From NCBI RefSeq assembly GCF_001511835.1, contig NZ_LN997848.1, positions 1,240,001 through 1,304,000 of the forward strand: DNA of 64,000 nt. The letters run 5' to 3'. This document shows, one piece after another, positions 1 to 7,689 of the stretch. The translations under genes and the position numbers were made by a program. The DNA comes from Magnetospirillum sp. XM-1 (GTDB taxonomy: Bacteria > Pseudomonadota > Alphaproteobacteria > Rhodospirillales > Magnetospirillaceae). The notes below the pieces were generated by a model. It saw only the letters and a list, made by a program, of their open reading frames with translations, was not told the origin of the DNA and ran no database searches. Numbering within the stretch: position 1 is the first letter of the stretch; the number at the start of each line of letters is the position of its first letter.

Positions 1-1
1 G

Positions 2-64
2 CTGGCCGAGCTGGGCGAAACAGAGGTGGAGGCGGCGCTGGATGGGATGTTGCCCGCGCCTTGA
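2..64 (+). CDS. C-terminal end of an unidentified protein (partial)
   Basis: An open frame enters from the left edge and stops with TGA. It encodes about 20 residues ending in LDGMLPAP. It lies 64 nt before thrS on the same strand. The fragment is too short to assign a family; only its reading frame and its stop are supported. Confidence 0.5.
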   Translation: MAELGETEVEAALDGMLPAP

Positions 65-128
65 CTTAGGTGCGTTTCTCCTTAGACTCCCTCCCCCTGA
101 TTTGTTCCCACGCGTGAAAGAGAGTGTC

Positions 129-2045
129 ATGGTCGCCATCACCCTGCCCGACGGCAAGGTTCGCCAATTCGATCACCCGGTGACGGGTCTGGACGTGGCA
201 AAGGATATCGGCCCCGGTCTGGCCAAGGCGGCGCTGGCCATCACTATCGACGGCGAGATGAAGGATCTCCTCACGCTGATCGATCGCGACGTGAACCTCT
301 CCATCATCACCGCCAAAAGCGGCCAGGACGCGCTGGAGCTGCTGCGCCACGACGCCGCCCACGTCATGGCCGAGGCGGTGAAGGAGCTGTATCCCGAGAC
401 CCAGGTCACCATCGGCCCGTCTATTGAGAACGGCTTCTACTACGACTTCGCCCGCCCCACCCCCTTCACCCCCGACGATCTGGCCAAGATCGAGCAGCGC
501 ATGGCCGAGATCGTCGACCGCGACGAGGCCATCACCCGCGAGGAATGGGACCGCGACGCGGCGGTGAAGTTCTTCGAGGATGCCGGCGAGAAGTACAAGG
601 CGGAGATCATCGCCTCGATCCCCGCCGACCAGAAGATCGGCCTTTACCGCCAGGGCAATTTCATCGATCTGTGCCGCGGCCCGCATCTTCCCAGCACCGC
701 CAAGCTGGGCAAGGCCTTCAAGCTGATGAAGCTGGCCGGCGCCTATTGGCGCGGCGATTCCCGCAACGAGATGCTGCAGCGCATCTACGGCACCGCCTGG
801 TTCGACAAGAAGGACCTGGACGGCTATCTCCACATGCTGGAGGAAGCGGAAAAGCGCGACCACCGCCGCCTGGGCCGCGAGATGGAGCTGTTCCACCAGC
901 AGGAAGAGGCCGCCGGTTCGGTGTTCTGGCACAAGAAGGGCTGGACGCTCTACCGGGCCGTCGAGGCCTATATGCGCCGCCGCCTGGAAGCCAACAACTA
1001 CGAGGAAGTGAAGACCCCGCAGCTGGTGGACTTCTCCCTGTGGGAGGCCTCGGGCCACGCCGACAAGTTCTCCGAGTCCATGTTTACCATCCGGACCCAG
1101 GACGAGCGCCATCTGGCGGTCAAGCCCATGAACTGCCCCTGCCACGTGCAGATCTTCCGCCAGGGCATCAAGAGCTACCGCGACCTGCCGCTGCGCATGG
1201 CCGAGTTCGGCTCGTGCCACCGCTATGAACCGTCGGGCGCGCTGCACGGCATCATGCGGGTGCGCGCCTTCACCCAGGACGACGCCCACATCTTCTGCAC
1301 CGAGGACCAGATCACCTCGGAGACCATCGCCTTCTGCCAGCTGCTGAAGGAGGTCTACACCGATTTCGGCTTCACCGACGTGCGGGTCAAGTTCTCGGAC
1401 CGCCCGGCCAAGCGGGCCGGCTCGGACGAGACCTGGGACAAGGCCGAGGGTGCGCTGCTGGAGGCCTCCAAGGCCGCCGGCCTGGAGACCACGCTCAATC
1501 CCGGCGAGGGTGCCTTCTACGGCCCCAAGCTGGAATTCGTGCTGCGTGACGCCATCGGCCGCGACTGGCAGTGCGGCACGCTGCAGGTGGACTTCGTGCT
1601 GCCCGAGCGTCTGGACGCGGCTTACGTGGCCGAGGACGGCACCAAGAAGCGCCCGGTCATGCTGCACCGGGCCATCCTGGGCTCGTTCGAGCGCTTCCTC
1701 GGCATCCTGATCGAGAATTTCGCCGGGCGCTTCCCCCTGTGGCTGGCTCCCACCCAGGTGGTGGTCGCCACCATCGTGTCGGAAGCCGACGATTTCGCCC
1801 GCGAGGTCGAGGCTAGTCTCAAGGCCGCCGGCCTTCGGGTCGAGTTGGACTTGCGCAACGAGAAGATCAACTACAAGGTCCGCGAACATTCGGTGGCCAA
1901 GGTGCCGGTGATGCTGGTGGTCGGCAAGCGCGAGGCCGAAAGCCGCCAGGTGGCGATCCGCCGTCTGGGCAGCCAGAACCAAGAAATTGTTGCGCTGGAG
2001 CAGGCTATCGCTACACTCGGCGCAGAGGCGACCCCGCCCGCGTGA
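129..2045 (+). CDS. thrS: Threonyl-tRNA synthetase
   Basis: Charges tRNA-Thr with threonine in the cytoplasm and edits mis-acylated serine. The 638-residue product has the usual ThrRS length. It starts with a TGS domain (about 1-62), then the editing/SAD region with HDAAHVM near residue 76, the class II catalytic core, and the anticodon-binding domain from about 540. The three expected zinc ligands are visible: C336 in MNCPC, H387 in DDAHIF and H513 in MLHRAIL. I chose the ATG at 129 because the protein from there begins with the TGS sequence MVAITLPDG; an in-frame upstream extension to 42 has no TGS-like sequence. infC follows 102 nt downstream, a common bacterial pairing. Confidence 0.97.
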   Translation: MVAITLPDGKVRQFDHPVTGLDVAKDIGPGLAKAALAITIDGEMKDLLTLIDRDVNLSIITAKSGQDALELLRHDAAHVMAEAVKELYPETQVTIGPSIENGFYYDFARPTPFTPDDLAKIEQRMAEIVDRDEAITREEWDRDAAVKFFEDAGEKYKAEIIASIPADQKIGLYRQGNFIDLCRGPHLPSTAKLGKAFKLMKLAGAYWRGDSRNEMLQRIYGTAWFDKKDLDGYLHMLEEAEKRDHRRLGREMELFHQQEEAAGSVFWHKKGWTLYRAVEAYMRRRLEANNYEEVKTPQLVDFSLWEASGHADKFSESMFTIRTQDERHLAVKPMNCPCHVQIFRQGIKSYRDLPLRMAEFGSCHRYEPSGALHGIMRVRAFTQDDAHIFCTEDQITSETIAFCQLLKEVYTDFGFTDVRVKFSDRPAKRAGSDETWDKAEGALLEASKAAGLETTLNPGEGAFYGPKLEFVLRDAIGRDWQCGTLQVDFVLPERLDAAYVAEDGTKKRPVMLHRAILGSFERFLGILIENFAGRFPLWLAPTQVVVATIVSEADDFAREVEASLKAAGLRVELDLRNEKINYKVREHSVAKVPVMLVVGKREAESRQVAIRRLGSQNQEIVALEQAIATLGAEATPPA

Positions 2046-2147
2046 CGGGGCGAACCCCTTGGAACCGACGGCCCGGCCCGCGAAATCCGCACCCGGGCCC
2101 GTTGGTGTACTCGAAACGATGGAGATTGTTCTATAGCTAGGCCCCCG

Positions 2148-2669
2148 ATGCAGACGCCGCCCAAGAACGATGGGCCGCGCGTCAACCGCGAGATCGATGT
2201 GCGTTCCATCCGCTTGGTGGGCGCCGACGGAGAAATGATCGGAGTCGTGACCCTGCGCGAGGGTCTGCAGATGGCCGAGGATGCCGGTCTCGACTTGGTC
2301 GAGGTCTCGCCCAACGCCGAGCCGCCGGTCTGCAAGATTCTGGACTTCGGAAAGTTCAAGTACGAGGACCAGAAGAAGAAGAACGCCGCCCGCAAGAAGC
2401 AGAAGGTGATCGAGGTCAAGGAGATCAAGCTCCGCCCGAACATCGACGATCACGATTACGACGTGAAGATGCGGAGCATGCGCAAGTTCCTCGAGGAAGG
2501 CGACAAGGTGAAGGTCACCCTGCGTTTCCGCGGCCGCGAACTGGCTCACCAGGACCTGGGCATGAAGGTGCTGGAGAAGGTGCGCGACGACCTCGAGGAT
2601 CTGGGCAAGGTCGAGCAGGTCCCCAAGATGGAAGGCCGCCAGATGGTCATGGTGATCTCGGCGAAGTAG
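2148..2669 (+). CDS. infC: Translation initiation factor IF-3
   Basis: Binds the 30S subunit, prevents premature 50S joining and proofreads the start codon. The 173-residue product has the IF-3 N-domain ([17 protein letters not shown]), a lysine-rich linker ([15 protein letters not shown]) and the C-domain ([16 protein letters not shown]). In enterobacteria infC starts at AUU and is autoregulated. Here the frame opens at an ordinary ATG, with only a weak purine stretch upstream, and I see no in-frame AUU upstream before a plausible leader. Located just downstream of thrS; rpmI and rplT do not follow directly, since a tRNA gene comes next. Confidence 0.95.
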   Translation: MQTPPKNDGPRVNREIDVRSIRLVGADGEMIGVVTLREGLQMAEDAGLDLVEVSPNAEPPVCKILDFGKFKYEDQKKKNAARKKQKVIEVKEIKLRPNIDDHDYDVKMRSMRKFLEEGDKVKVTLRFRGRELAHQDLGMKVLEKVRDDLEDLGKVEQVPKMEGRQMVMVISAK

Positions 2670-2716
2670 GCTTCGCCGGGCTCCCGATCATTTTTTCCGC
2701 ACCCGCGCAAAGCGGG

Positions 2717-2745
2717 TTGCGGAGTGGAAGGCTTTACGCTATTTT
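2717..2745 (+). promoter_or_regulatory. Putative sigma-70 promoter for tRNA-Ser
   Basis: TTGCGG (2717-2722), a 17-nt spacer, then TATTTT (2740-2745). The tRNA starts 41 nt downstream. The same pattern (TTGCG. with TATTTT) precedes the tRNA-Gly gene at 5378, which supports the call. Inferred from sequence only. Confidence 0.5.
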
Positions 2746-2785
2746 CCGCGCCTCCCCACCGACCCGGGGATTTTGCATGCCCTGT

Positions 2786-2875
2786 GGAGGGGTGGCAGAG
2801 TGGTCGAATGCGCCGGTCTCGAAAACCGGTATGGGTGCAAGCTCATCGTGGGTTCGAATCCCACCCCCTCCGCCA
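2786..2875 (+). tRNA. tRNA-Ser (anticodon CGA)
   Basis: A 90-nt class II tRNA with a long variable arm. The acceptor 5' arm GGAGGGG pairs with 3' CCCCTCC, followed by discriminator G and encoded CCA (2873-2875). The anticodon loop CTCGAAA has CGA in positions 34-36, reading UCG codons. The T arm contains GGTTCGAATCC. A strong terminator follows after 3 nt. Confidence 0.96.
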
Positions 2876-2878
2876 TTC

Positions 2879-2914
2879 AAAACAAAAGGCCACCTTCGGG
2901 TGGCCTTTTGTTTT
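2879..2914 (+). terminator. Rho-independent terminator of tRNA-Ser
   Basis: A perfect 16-bp stem (AAAACAAAAGGCCACC and its complement) with a TTCG tetraloop, ending in CCTTTTGTTTT. The A-rich/T-rich outer arms make it potentially bidirectional, so it could also stop transcripts arriving from the other strand. Confidence 0.92.
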
Positions 2915-3013
2915 GGGCCGGTGCGGGGTGCTGTGGACGATCCACTGGGTTCGGTTCGGGCGCGAATATGTTTCGCGTCCGAACGACGCAGGCCAAAGGC
3001 CTGCGGCAATCCT

Positions 3014-3907
3014 TTAATATGCCTTGGTGGATTTCCAGGCCCACAGATGGGCGGCGACCAGGGCACGCCAGGGGGAGAAGGGCGCCAGCCAGCTCTTGGC
3101 CTCTTCCGCCCCGACGCTGTCGGGGCGGTCCAGCAGGGCCTGCAGCGAGCGGCGCACGGCGACGTCGCCATGCAGCGAGCCGTCCAGCCAGCCATAGCCG
3201 CGCAGCAGGGTGTAGCCGACGGTCCACGGCCCGATTCCGCGCACCCGCAGCAGGCGTTCGGCCAGTTCGGCCATGTCGGTGCCGCCCAGCCAGTCGTCGA
3301 GGGGGAGCGCGCCGTCGACGATCTGTCGGCTGAGAGTCATCAACGCCTCGGTCTTGCTTTGCGAGAAGCCGGCCCGGCGCAGGGCGGCTTTGTCCAGGGA
3401 CCGGAGCGCGGCCGCGTCGGGAAAGCAGAACAATCCGCTGGAATGGCTGATCCCCGCCGCCTTGATCAGGCGGTGGCGCAGTGAAATGGCGGCGCCGACA
3501 CTGATCTGCTGCCCGGCGACGGCCCAGGCCAAGGCCTCGAACGGCGTCGCGGCGACGGCCAGTCGCAGACCGGGCCTGTCGGCGATCAATCGCCCCAGCA
3601 GGGCATGGCCGCCATGGGCGGCTTCGAACGCTTCGATCCGCTGGGTCAGCCCCAGCATTCTTGCGGCCATGGCCTCCAGCAGCGAGGCGTCATGCTCCGA
3701 GGCGGGGCCATCGATCTCCAGGTCCGCCCACGCCTGCTGTCCCTGGAAGCGGATGGTGAGGCAGGCCGGGTTTCCCCGCCAGACCAGGCCCTTGCGCAGG
3801 CTGTCCCCCTCTACCCGCTCCGCCAGCATGGACGGGTCGCGCCGGTGAAACGCCAGGATATCGACCGACCGATAGGTCGCGGGCAGGTCGGACGCGCACT
3901 TGCTCAC
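3014..3907 (-). CDS. alkA: DNA-3-methyladenine glycosylase II (AlkA family)
   Basis: Removes alkylated purines such as 3-methyladenine from DNA in base-excision repair. The 297-residue protein has an N-terminal AlkA domain and a helix-hairpin-helix element (VRGIGPWTVGYTLL, about 222-235). The catalytic aspartate of the HhH-GPD superfamily lies at D248 in LHGDVAVRRSL. The GTG start at 3907 shares GTGA with the ada stop codon, so translation is probably coupled. The ada-alkA arrangement indicates an adaptive response to alkylation damage, with Ada as likely activator of both genes. The length matches AlkA (E. coli 282 aa). Confidence 0.9.
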   Translation of the reverse strand: MSKCASDLPATYRSVDILAFHRRDPSMLAERVEGDSLRKGLVWRGNPACLTIRFQGQQAWADLEIDGPASEHDASLLEAMAARMLGLTQRIEAFEAAHGGHALLGRLIADRPGLRLAVAATPFEALAWAVAGQQISVGAAISLRHRLIKAAGISHSSGLFCFPDAAALRSLDKAALRRAGFSQSKTEALMTLSRQIVDGALPLDDWLGGTDMAELAERLLRVRGIGPWTVGYTLLRGYGWLDGSLHGDVAVRRSLQALLDRPDSVGAEEAKSWLAPFSPWRALVAAHLWAWKSTKAY

Positions 3908-4980
3908 CGTTCGCTCTCCCGTCGCAGCAGGGCGCGCTTGCGCTCGATGCCCCAGCGATAGCCCGACAGCGACCCATCGCTCCGCACCGCCCGGTGACAG
4001 GGAATGGCCAGGGCGATGGGATTGGCGGCGCAGGCCCCGGCCACGGCGCGCGCCGCCCCTGGCGCGCCGATGCGTTCGGCGATCTCGCCATAGCTGGCCG
4101 TCGATCCCGGCGGGATCTGCCGCAGGGCCTGCCAGACCCGTTGCTGGAAGGCGGTTCCCCGCACGTCGAGCGGCAGGTCGAGCCCCCCGGACGGCTCCTC
4201 GACATGGCCGACGATGGCGGCGACCAGATGCTCGAAGCCGGCGTCGCCGCCGATCAGCCGGGCCCTGTGGAAGCGGTCCTGCAGGTCGCGGACCAGGGCG
4301 TGCGGCTCGTCGCCCATCAGGATGGCGCAGACGCCCCGGGCGCTGCGGGCCACCAGGATGGCGCCGAGCGAGCAATGGCCGATGGCGAAGCGGATCTCCG
4401 TGTCGGCGCCGCCGGCGCGATAGGTGGTCGGGGTCATTCCCAGCATCTGGGCGGACTCTTCGTAGAAGCGTCCGCTGGACTCGAAGCCCGCCCCGTAGAT
4501 GGCCTCGGTGACGCTCGTCCCCGGGCGGGCAAGCTCCTCCGTCACGCGTCTGGCGCGATGGGCCCTGGCATAGGCGCGTGGGGTGACGCCGGTGACCGAT
4601 TTGAACAGGCGGTGGAAATGCGAGGGGCTGAGGCGGGCGGCGGCGGCCATCTCGGCCAGGGAGGGTGTCGCTTCGGCCTGTTCGATCATCCGGCAGATTC
4701 CGGAAACCGTGGCCGCCTGACGTTGCGACGCCGATGCCTGATCGGGCCTGCATCGCTTGCAGGGACGAAAGCCCGCCCGCTCGGCATCGGCGCAGGTGGC
4801 GTGGAAACGGACGTTGCCGGGCAAGGCCCGCCGGGCGGCGCAAGACGGGCGGCAGTAGATTCCGGTGGTCGCCACCGAATAGACGAACTCGCCGTCCCGC
4901 GCCCGATCCCGCGCGATCACCGCCAGCCACCTGGGGTCGCCTTCCGTCGGATTCGTCGCCGTCTTCATGGTGCCGGTCAT
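3904..4980 (-). CDS. ada: Bifunctional methyltransferase/transcriptional activator Ada
   Basis: Repairs methylphosphotriesters and O6-methylguanine by irreversible self-methylation and then activates the adaptive-response regulon. The 358-residue protein shows the zinc/methyl-acceptor domain with C43 and C47 (IYCRPSC) and C74 and C77 (RPCKRC), an AraC-type HTH region (about 85-185), and the C-terminal Ogt-like domain with the active-site PCHR motif (C328). Two adjacent ATGs exist (4983 and 4980); the second lies 7 nt from AGGA and is preferred. It precedes alkA in a coupled two-gene operon. Confidence 0.93.
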   Translation of the reverse strand: MTGTMKTATNPTEGDPRWLAVIARDRARDGEFVYSVATTGIYCRPSCAARRALPGNVRFHATCADAERAGFRPCKRCRPDQASASQRQAATVSGICRMIEQAEATPSLAEMAAAARLSPSHFHRLFKSVTGVTPRAYARAHRARRVTEELARPGTSVTEAIYGAGFESSGRFYEESAQMLGMTPTTYRAGGADTEIRFAIGHCSLGAILVARSARGVCAILMGDEPHALVRDLQDRFHRARLIGGDAGFEHLVAAIVGHVEEPSGGLDLPLDVRGTAFQQRVWQALRQIPPGSTASYGEIAERIGAPGAARAVAGACAANPIALAIPCHRAVRSDGSLSGYRWGIERKRALLRRESER

Positions 4981-5063
4981 CATGCCATCCTCGCAGACAA
5001 TATCGGGTCGTCGCCATGGGAACTGTAGGGGCGCGACCGCGAGGGGCGCACTCCGGCGCTTGC

Positions 5064-5246
5064 TTTCAAATTCCCTTGGAAGCACGGGGCGAACGCCTGT
5101 CCGGTCATCACTTCCTGCTGAGCATCGAACTTGCGCCGGTGACCGGCGGGACCGAGGTGCGGTGGACCCAGACCTTCGACACGGTCGAGCATTACCAGAA
5201 CATCGCCGCGTTCGTGGCGACGGCCAACCAGCAGAACCTCGCTTAG
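5064..5246 (+). pseudogene. C-terminal remnant of an SRPBCC/AHSA1-type protein
   Basis: About 60 residues in frame, starting near FQIPLEARGERL and ending VATANQQNLA, look like the last third of an SRPBCC (START-like, AHSA1/polyketide-cyclase) domain: an L.PV.GGTEVRWTQTF strand pair followed by a C-terminal helix. No start codon, Shine-Dalgarno or N-terminal domain is in frame upstream; the preceding sequence is the 5' end and promoter region of ada on the other strand. I read it as a decayed fragment left by a deletion at this locus. The family call comes from pattern recognition and is moderate. Confidence 0.5.
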
Positions 5247-5335
5247 GAAGTGGCCCGTATCTAGCTCCGACCCCAAGGGGGGTTGCCTGACGGGGAGGCT
5301 TCTGTCAATTTCTGGCGACGGAGACGTCTGGGGGC

Positions 5336-5365
5336 TTGCGCAACGCCCCAGACCGACCGTATTTT
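5336..5365 (+). promoter_or_regulatory. Putative sigma-70 promoter for tRNA-Gly
   Basis: TTGCGC (5336-5341), an 18-nt spacer, TATTTT (5360-5365). The tRNA begins 12 nt after the -10 hexamer. The hexamers resemble those upstream of tRNA-Ser. Confidence 0.55.
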
Positions 5366-5377
5366 CTGCGCCTCGGC

Positions 5378-5451
5378 GCGGGTGTAGCTCAATGGTAGAG
5401 CAGAAGCTTCCCAAGCTTACGACGAGGGTTCGATTCCCTTCACCCGCTCCA
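5378..5451 (+). tRNA. tRNA-Gly (anticodon CCC)
   Basis: A 74-nt tRNA: acceptor GCGGGTG pairs with CACCCGC, discriminator T, encoded CCA. The anticodon loop TTCCCAA gives CCC, which reads GGG. The T arm has GGTTCGATTCC. The 3' half (from 5406) is repeated at 14180-14232, so this gene is the integration site of the island that follows. Its 3' end was presumably regenerated by the element's own att sequence. Confidence 0.95.
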
Positions 5452-5458
5452 ACGCTTT
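5406..5458 (+). repeat. attL-like direct repeat in the tRNA-Gly 3' end
   Basis: The sequence from GCTTCCCAAGCTTACGACG to CTCCAACGCTTT is repeated at 14180-14232 with two differences. It covers the anticodon to CCA region of the tRNA plus 7 nt. Confidence 0.9.
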
Positions 5459-5644
5459 ATCAAACAAATTAGCCAGTTAGACGATAACGAAGATGCCGTA
5501 AGGTGCTTCGTTGTGCCTGATTCTGCCGCGTGCTAGCTTATCTGTAAGCTTACACGGCACCTCGTAAGCCTGCCGAATCGGGGCGCAAACCCGACGTGGG
5601 GCGCTGGGTGGCCGTGGGGCTCTGCCCGTTGCGGAGCGCGCACC

Positions 5645-6127
5645 ATGGCCCGAGTCAAACTGACCAAGACCCTTGTGGACGACATCCAACCCCCGGCCAA
5701 GGGGCAGGCCTTCGTCTGGGATGCGGAGATCCCCGGCTTCGGGGTTCGCATCACCCCCACCGGCATCAAGGCCTGGATTGTCCAGATGCGGGTGCGCGGC
5801 GGCAAGGAACGCCGCATGGCCCCCATCTGCCGGAAGCGGATTTCGACGTCCCCGGTTTGGACGCGGCAGAATCGGCCATGGACGCGCCTTTTTCCCCCTT
5901 GGACGCGCTGTCAACACCCCTTGGACGCGCTTGGGCGCGCCCAAAAACAGACTTGGACGCGAACCGGCGCGGCACGGGTTCGCAGATGCCCTCCAATCTC
6001 CAGGGTTTCTGCGGCTCTCGCTTCAACCCTACACAAGGCAGGATACGCACTTTGTCGCACACCTGGGGCACAAACCCAGGCTCCCGGCAAAGCGCAGGGC
6101 TTGGAGCGCCTGCCTCCGGCGGCTTGA
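5645..6127 (+). pseudogene. Truncated tyrosine integrase (P4-type, arm-binding domain only)
   Basis: Begins MARVKLTKTLVDDIQP and continues FVWDAEIPGFGVRITPTG and KAWIVQMRVRGGKERRMA, the N-terminal DUF4102/arm-DNA-binding domain of P4-type integrases. After about 59 residues homology ends. The open frame runs on to 6127 but contains WTR repeats and low-complexity sequence, with no core-binding or catalytic domain (no R...HxxR...Y). Full integrases of this class are about 400 residues. It sits 193 nt inside the attL end, the expected place. The truncation probably immobilised the island. Confidence 0.8.
5857..5961 (+). repeat. Five direct repeats of TTGGACGCG, about 21-bp spacing
   Basis: TTGGACGCG starts at 5857, 5899, 5921 and 5953, with ATGGACGCG at 5878. 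Start-to-start distances are 21, 21, 22 and 32 bp, close to two or three helical turns, so the copies face the same side of the DNA. They lie directly after the integrase remnant. They could be protein-binding sites (arm sites, iterons) or debris of a repeat expansion; the sequence does not decide. Confidence 0.7.
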
Positions 6128-6139
6128 AGGAGGCAGGAC

Positions 6140-6445
6140 ATGATACGTTTCACAAGGGCCAGTCGGATCAATGTCCGAGTTGAGACCGGCCTCCGCCAAG
6201 CCGTCGAGACCGTCGCGGCGGAAATGAAGTGCTCGCCATCCGTAGCCGCCCGCCACCTCTTGGCCGAGGCCCTGGCCTATCGCCGTGCCGAGGCCATGGA
6301 TGAAAAGCCGGGATCGGCGGCAAAGGCGCTGGGCCGCATTGCCGCGTGCGAGATACGACGGCGCAACGACTACACCATCTGGGGAATGTTCGAGGACGTA
6401 CGGCGCATTCTCGAATCCATGGGAATTCGGAAGCCGAAGGTGTGA
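6140..6445 (+). CDS. Small protein, possible ribbon-helix-helix domain
   Basis: A 101-residue basic protein with a strong Shine-Dalgarno (GAAGGAGG, 8 nt before the ATG). Residues 9-47 (INVRVETGLRQAVETVAAE, then a second helix) resemble a ribbon-helix-helix DNA-binding fold: a beta strand followed by two helices. The C-terminal half is predicted helical with no recognised motif. It lies between the integrase remnant and the NERD gene and is transcribed away from the latter's end. It could be the island's own small regulator or an antitoxin; no toxin partner is adjacent. Function unassigned. Confidence 0.65.
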   Translation: MIRFTRASRINVRVETGLRQAVETVAAEMKCSPSVAARHLLAEALAYRRAEAMDEKPGSAAKALGRIAACEIRRRNDYTIWGMFEDVRRILESMGIRKPKV

Positions 6446-6509
6446 CGTCGCCCCTGTCATCCGCCTTCTAAGACATTCCAGCCGTGCTGCTGAAATGGAT
6501 GCGCTGTTC

Positions 6510-7667
6510 TCAGGAGGCGCCCCAGACACCCCGCCGGTTCTCCCGCGCCAACGTCTCGGCATTGCGGATGAAATCCGGGGCGTTGGCGGCGGCCTTGGCG
6601 AAGCCGGAAAGGGCGAAGACTTCGGCGATATCGAGGCCCTTGGCGAGCGAGATGCAGCGCCAGCCGCCGACCGGCGCCATATAGCACTTCACATTTCCCG
6701 CCTGAGCCAAATACGTACGGGCAAAGGCTTTGGCTTCCGGCAAATCGACGGGGCGCAGGCCTGTCAGGGGCAGACGCTGACCATTCACGCTGAGGGTGGC
6801 GGTATCCAGAATGTCCGGCACGCCCGTGATGGTTTGCGGCGTCTTTGGCGGAGCCGAAGCTGGCGGCTTTACGGCGGCGGCTGGCTGCATTGCGGGAGGG
6901 CTTGCCGGAATAAGCCGAGGGACAAGAACAGCCGCCAAAGCGACAACCAAACTGGCGGCGATGGTCAGCCCGGCGACCTTCACGATGGCGGGGTGCTTAT
7001 TGGGCGGTGGCTGGAATGATGTGGGCGCCGTTTCTTCCTCCACCGGCTCCACCGCGACCGGCTCCACCACAACATGCTGACGCCCATACAACTCGATGAT
7101 GGAGGTAACCCCGGCGGAATCGAGCGGCTTATAGCCCTCGCCCGATGCCATGGCCTTTTCCATCATCTCGGCAATGCGAGTGCCGATCACCGCCATGTCG
7201 TTCTCGAACAGGAAATGCTCGGCCTTCGGTTCCAGAGCCGCCTCGGCGTTGGACGGGCGCGGGGTGTGAGGCAGAATCACCAGCGGCGTTATGGCGAAAA
7301 AGCCGCCAACCGATGAATGGGCCTTCCAGTCGGAGACAAAGGACATCCCCGCCCCGACCGCCTGGTGATAGGGATTCTTGATGGAGGCAGGCTGGCCGGC
7401 GGAACGGGTGGTGCTTGTCCACTTGCGCCGGCTGTCCATGGGATTGCCGAGTGTGACGACCCCGCCCTTGACCTCGACCACCACCACCCCGAAGCGAGGA
7501 TGGAGGACCAGGAAGTCGATCTCACGGGGCTGGCTGCCCAGGGTGCCGATTGACCACAGGACAGTAAAGTCGCCGCTCAATTGCCGTTCCAGCGCATGGA
7601 ATACGGCGCGCTCGGCCCCGGCTTCCCGCCCCACTTCGGAGAACGACGCAGGAATCATCTTCGCCAT
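6510..7667 (-). CDS. NERD nuclease-related protein with membrane anchor and SNase-like tail
   Basis: 385 residues in three parts. Residues 10-130 are a NERD domain with the PD-(D/E)XK-like set E19, D51 and E65/K67 (VVEVKGG). Residues about 231-250 form one transmembrane helix, followed by a Pro/Ala-rich linker. Residues 284-385 resemble the C-terminal part of a staphylococcal-nuclease fold, ending NAETLARENRRGVWGAS. That tail is about 83% identical to the tail of the next gene upstream (7690-8775), while the N-terminal parts are unrelated. The ATG at 7667 lies 8 nt from GGAG; upstream in-frame codons overlap the neighbour. NERD proteins are thought to act on DNA; the role here is unknown. Catalytic SNase arginines are not all evident, so the tail may be a binding module. 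Confidence 0.75.
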   Translation of the reverse strand: MAKMIPASFSEVGREAGAERAVFHALERQLSGDFTVLWSIGTLGSQPREIDFLVLHPRFGVVVVEVKGGVVTLGNPMDSRRKWTSTTRSAGQPASIKNPYHQAVGAGMSFVSDWKAHSSVGGFFAITPLVILPHTPRPSNAEAALEPKAEHFLFENDMAVIGTRIAEMMEKAMASGEGYKPLDSAGVTSIIELYGRQHVVVEPVAVEPVEEETAPTSFQPPPNKHPAIVKVAGLTIAASLVVALAAVLVPRLIPASPPAMQPAAAVKPPASAPPKTPQTITGVPDILDTATLSVNGQRLPLTGLRPVDLPEAKAFARTYLAQAGNVKCYMAPVGGWRCISLAKGLDIAEVFALSGFAKAAANAPDFIRNAETLARENRRGVWGAS

Positions 7668-7689
7668 CGGACGCACTCCGTCTCTTTGC

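Noticed and set aside
42..128. N-terminal extension of ThrRS
   Set aside because: In-frame but Cys/Pro/Leu-rich and unlike any TGS domain; it overlaps the end of the preceding gene.
66..2549. Long minus-strand open frame of 827 codons opposite thrS and infC
   Set aside because: It mirrors two certain genes, has a His/Leu/Gly-rich shadow composition, and shows no domain. Typical of GC-rich antisense frames.
2661..2697. Terminator right after infC
   Set aside because: A 6-bp hairpin overlaps the stop and a T-run follows 14 nt later, but stem and T-run are not adjacent. Too weak to list.
5857..5961. CRISPR array
   Set aside because: Repeats are 9 bp with 12-23-bp gaps and no cas genes nearby; far too short for a CRISPR array.
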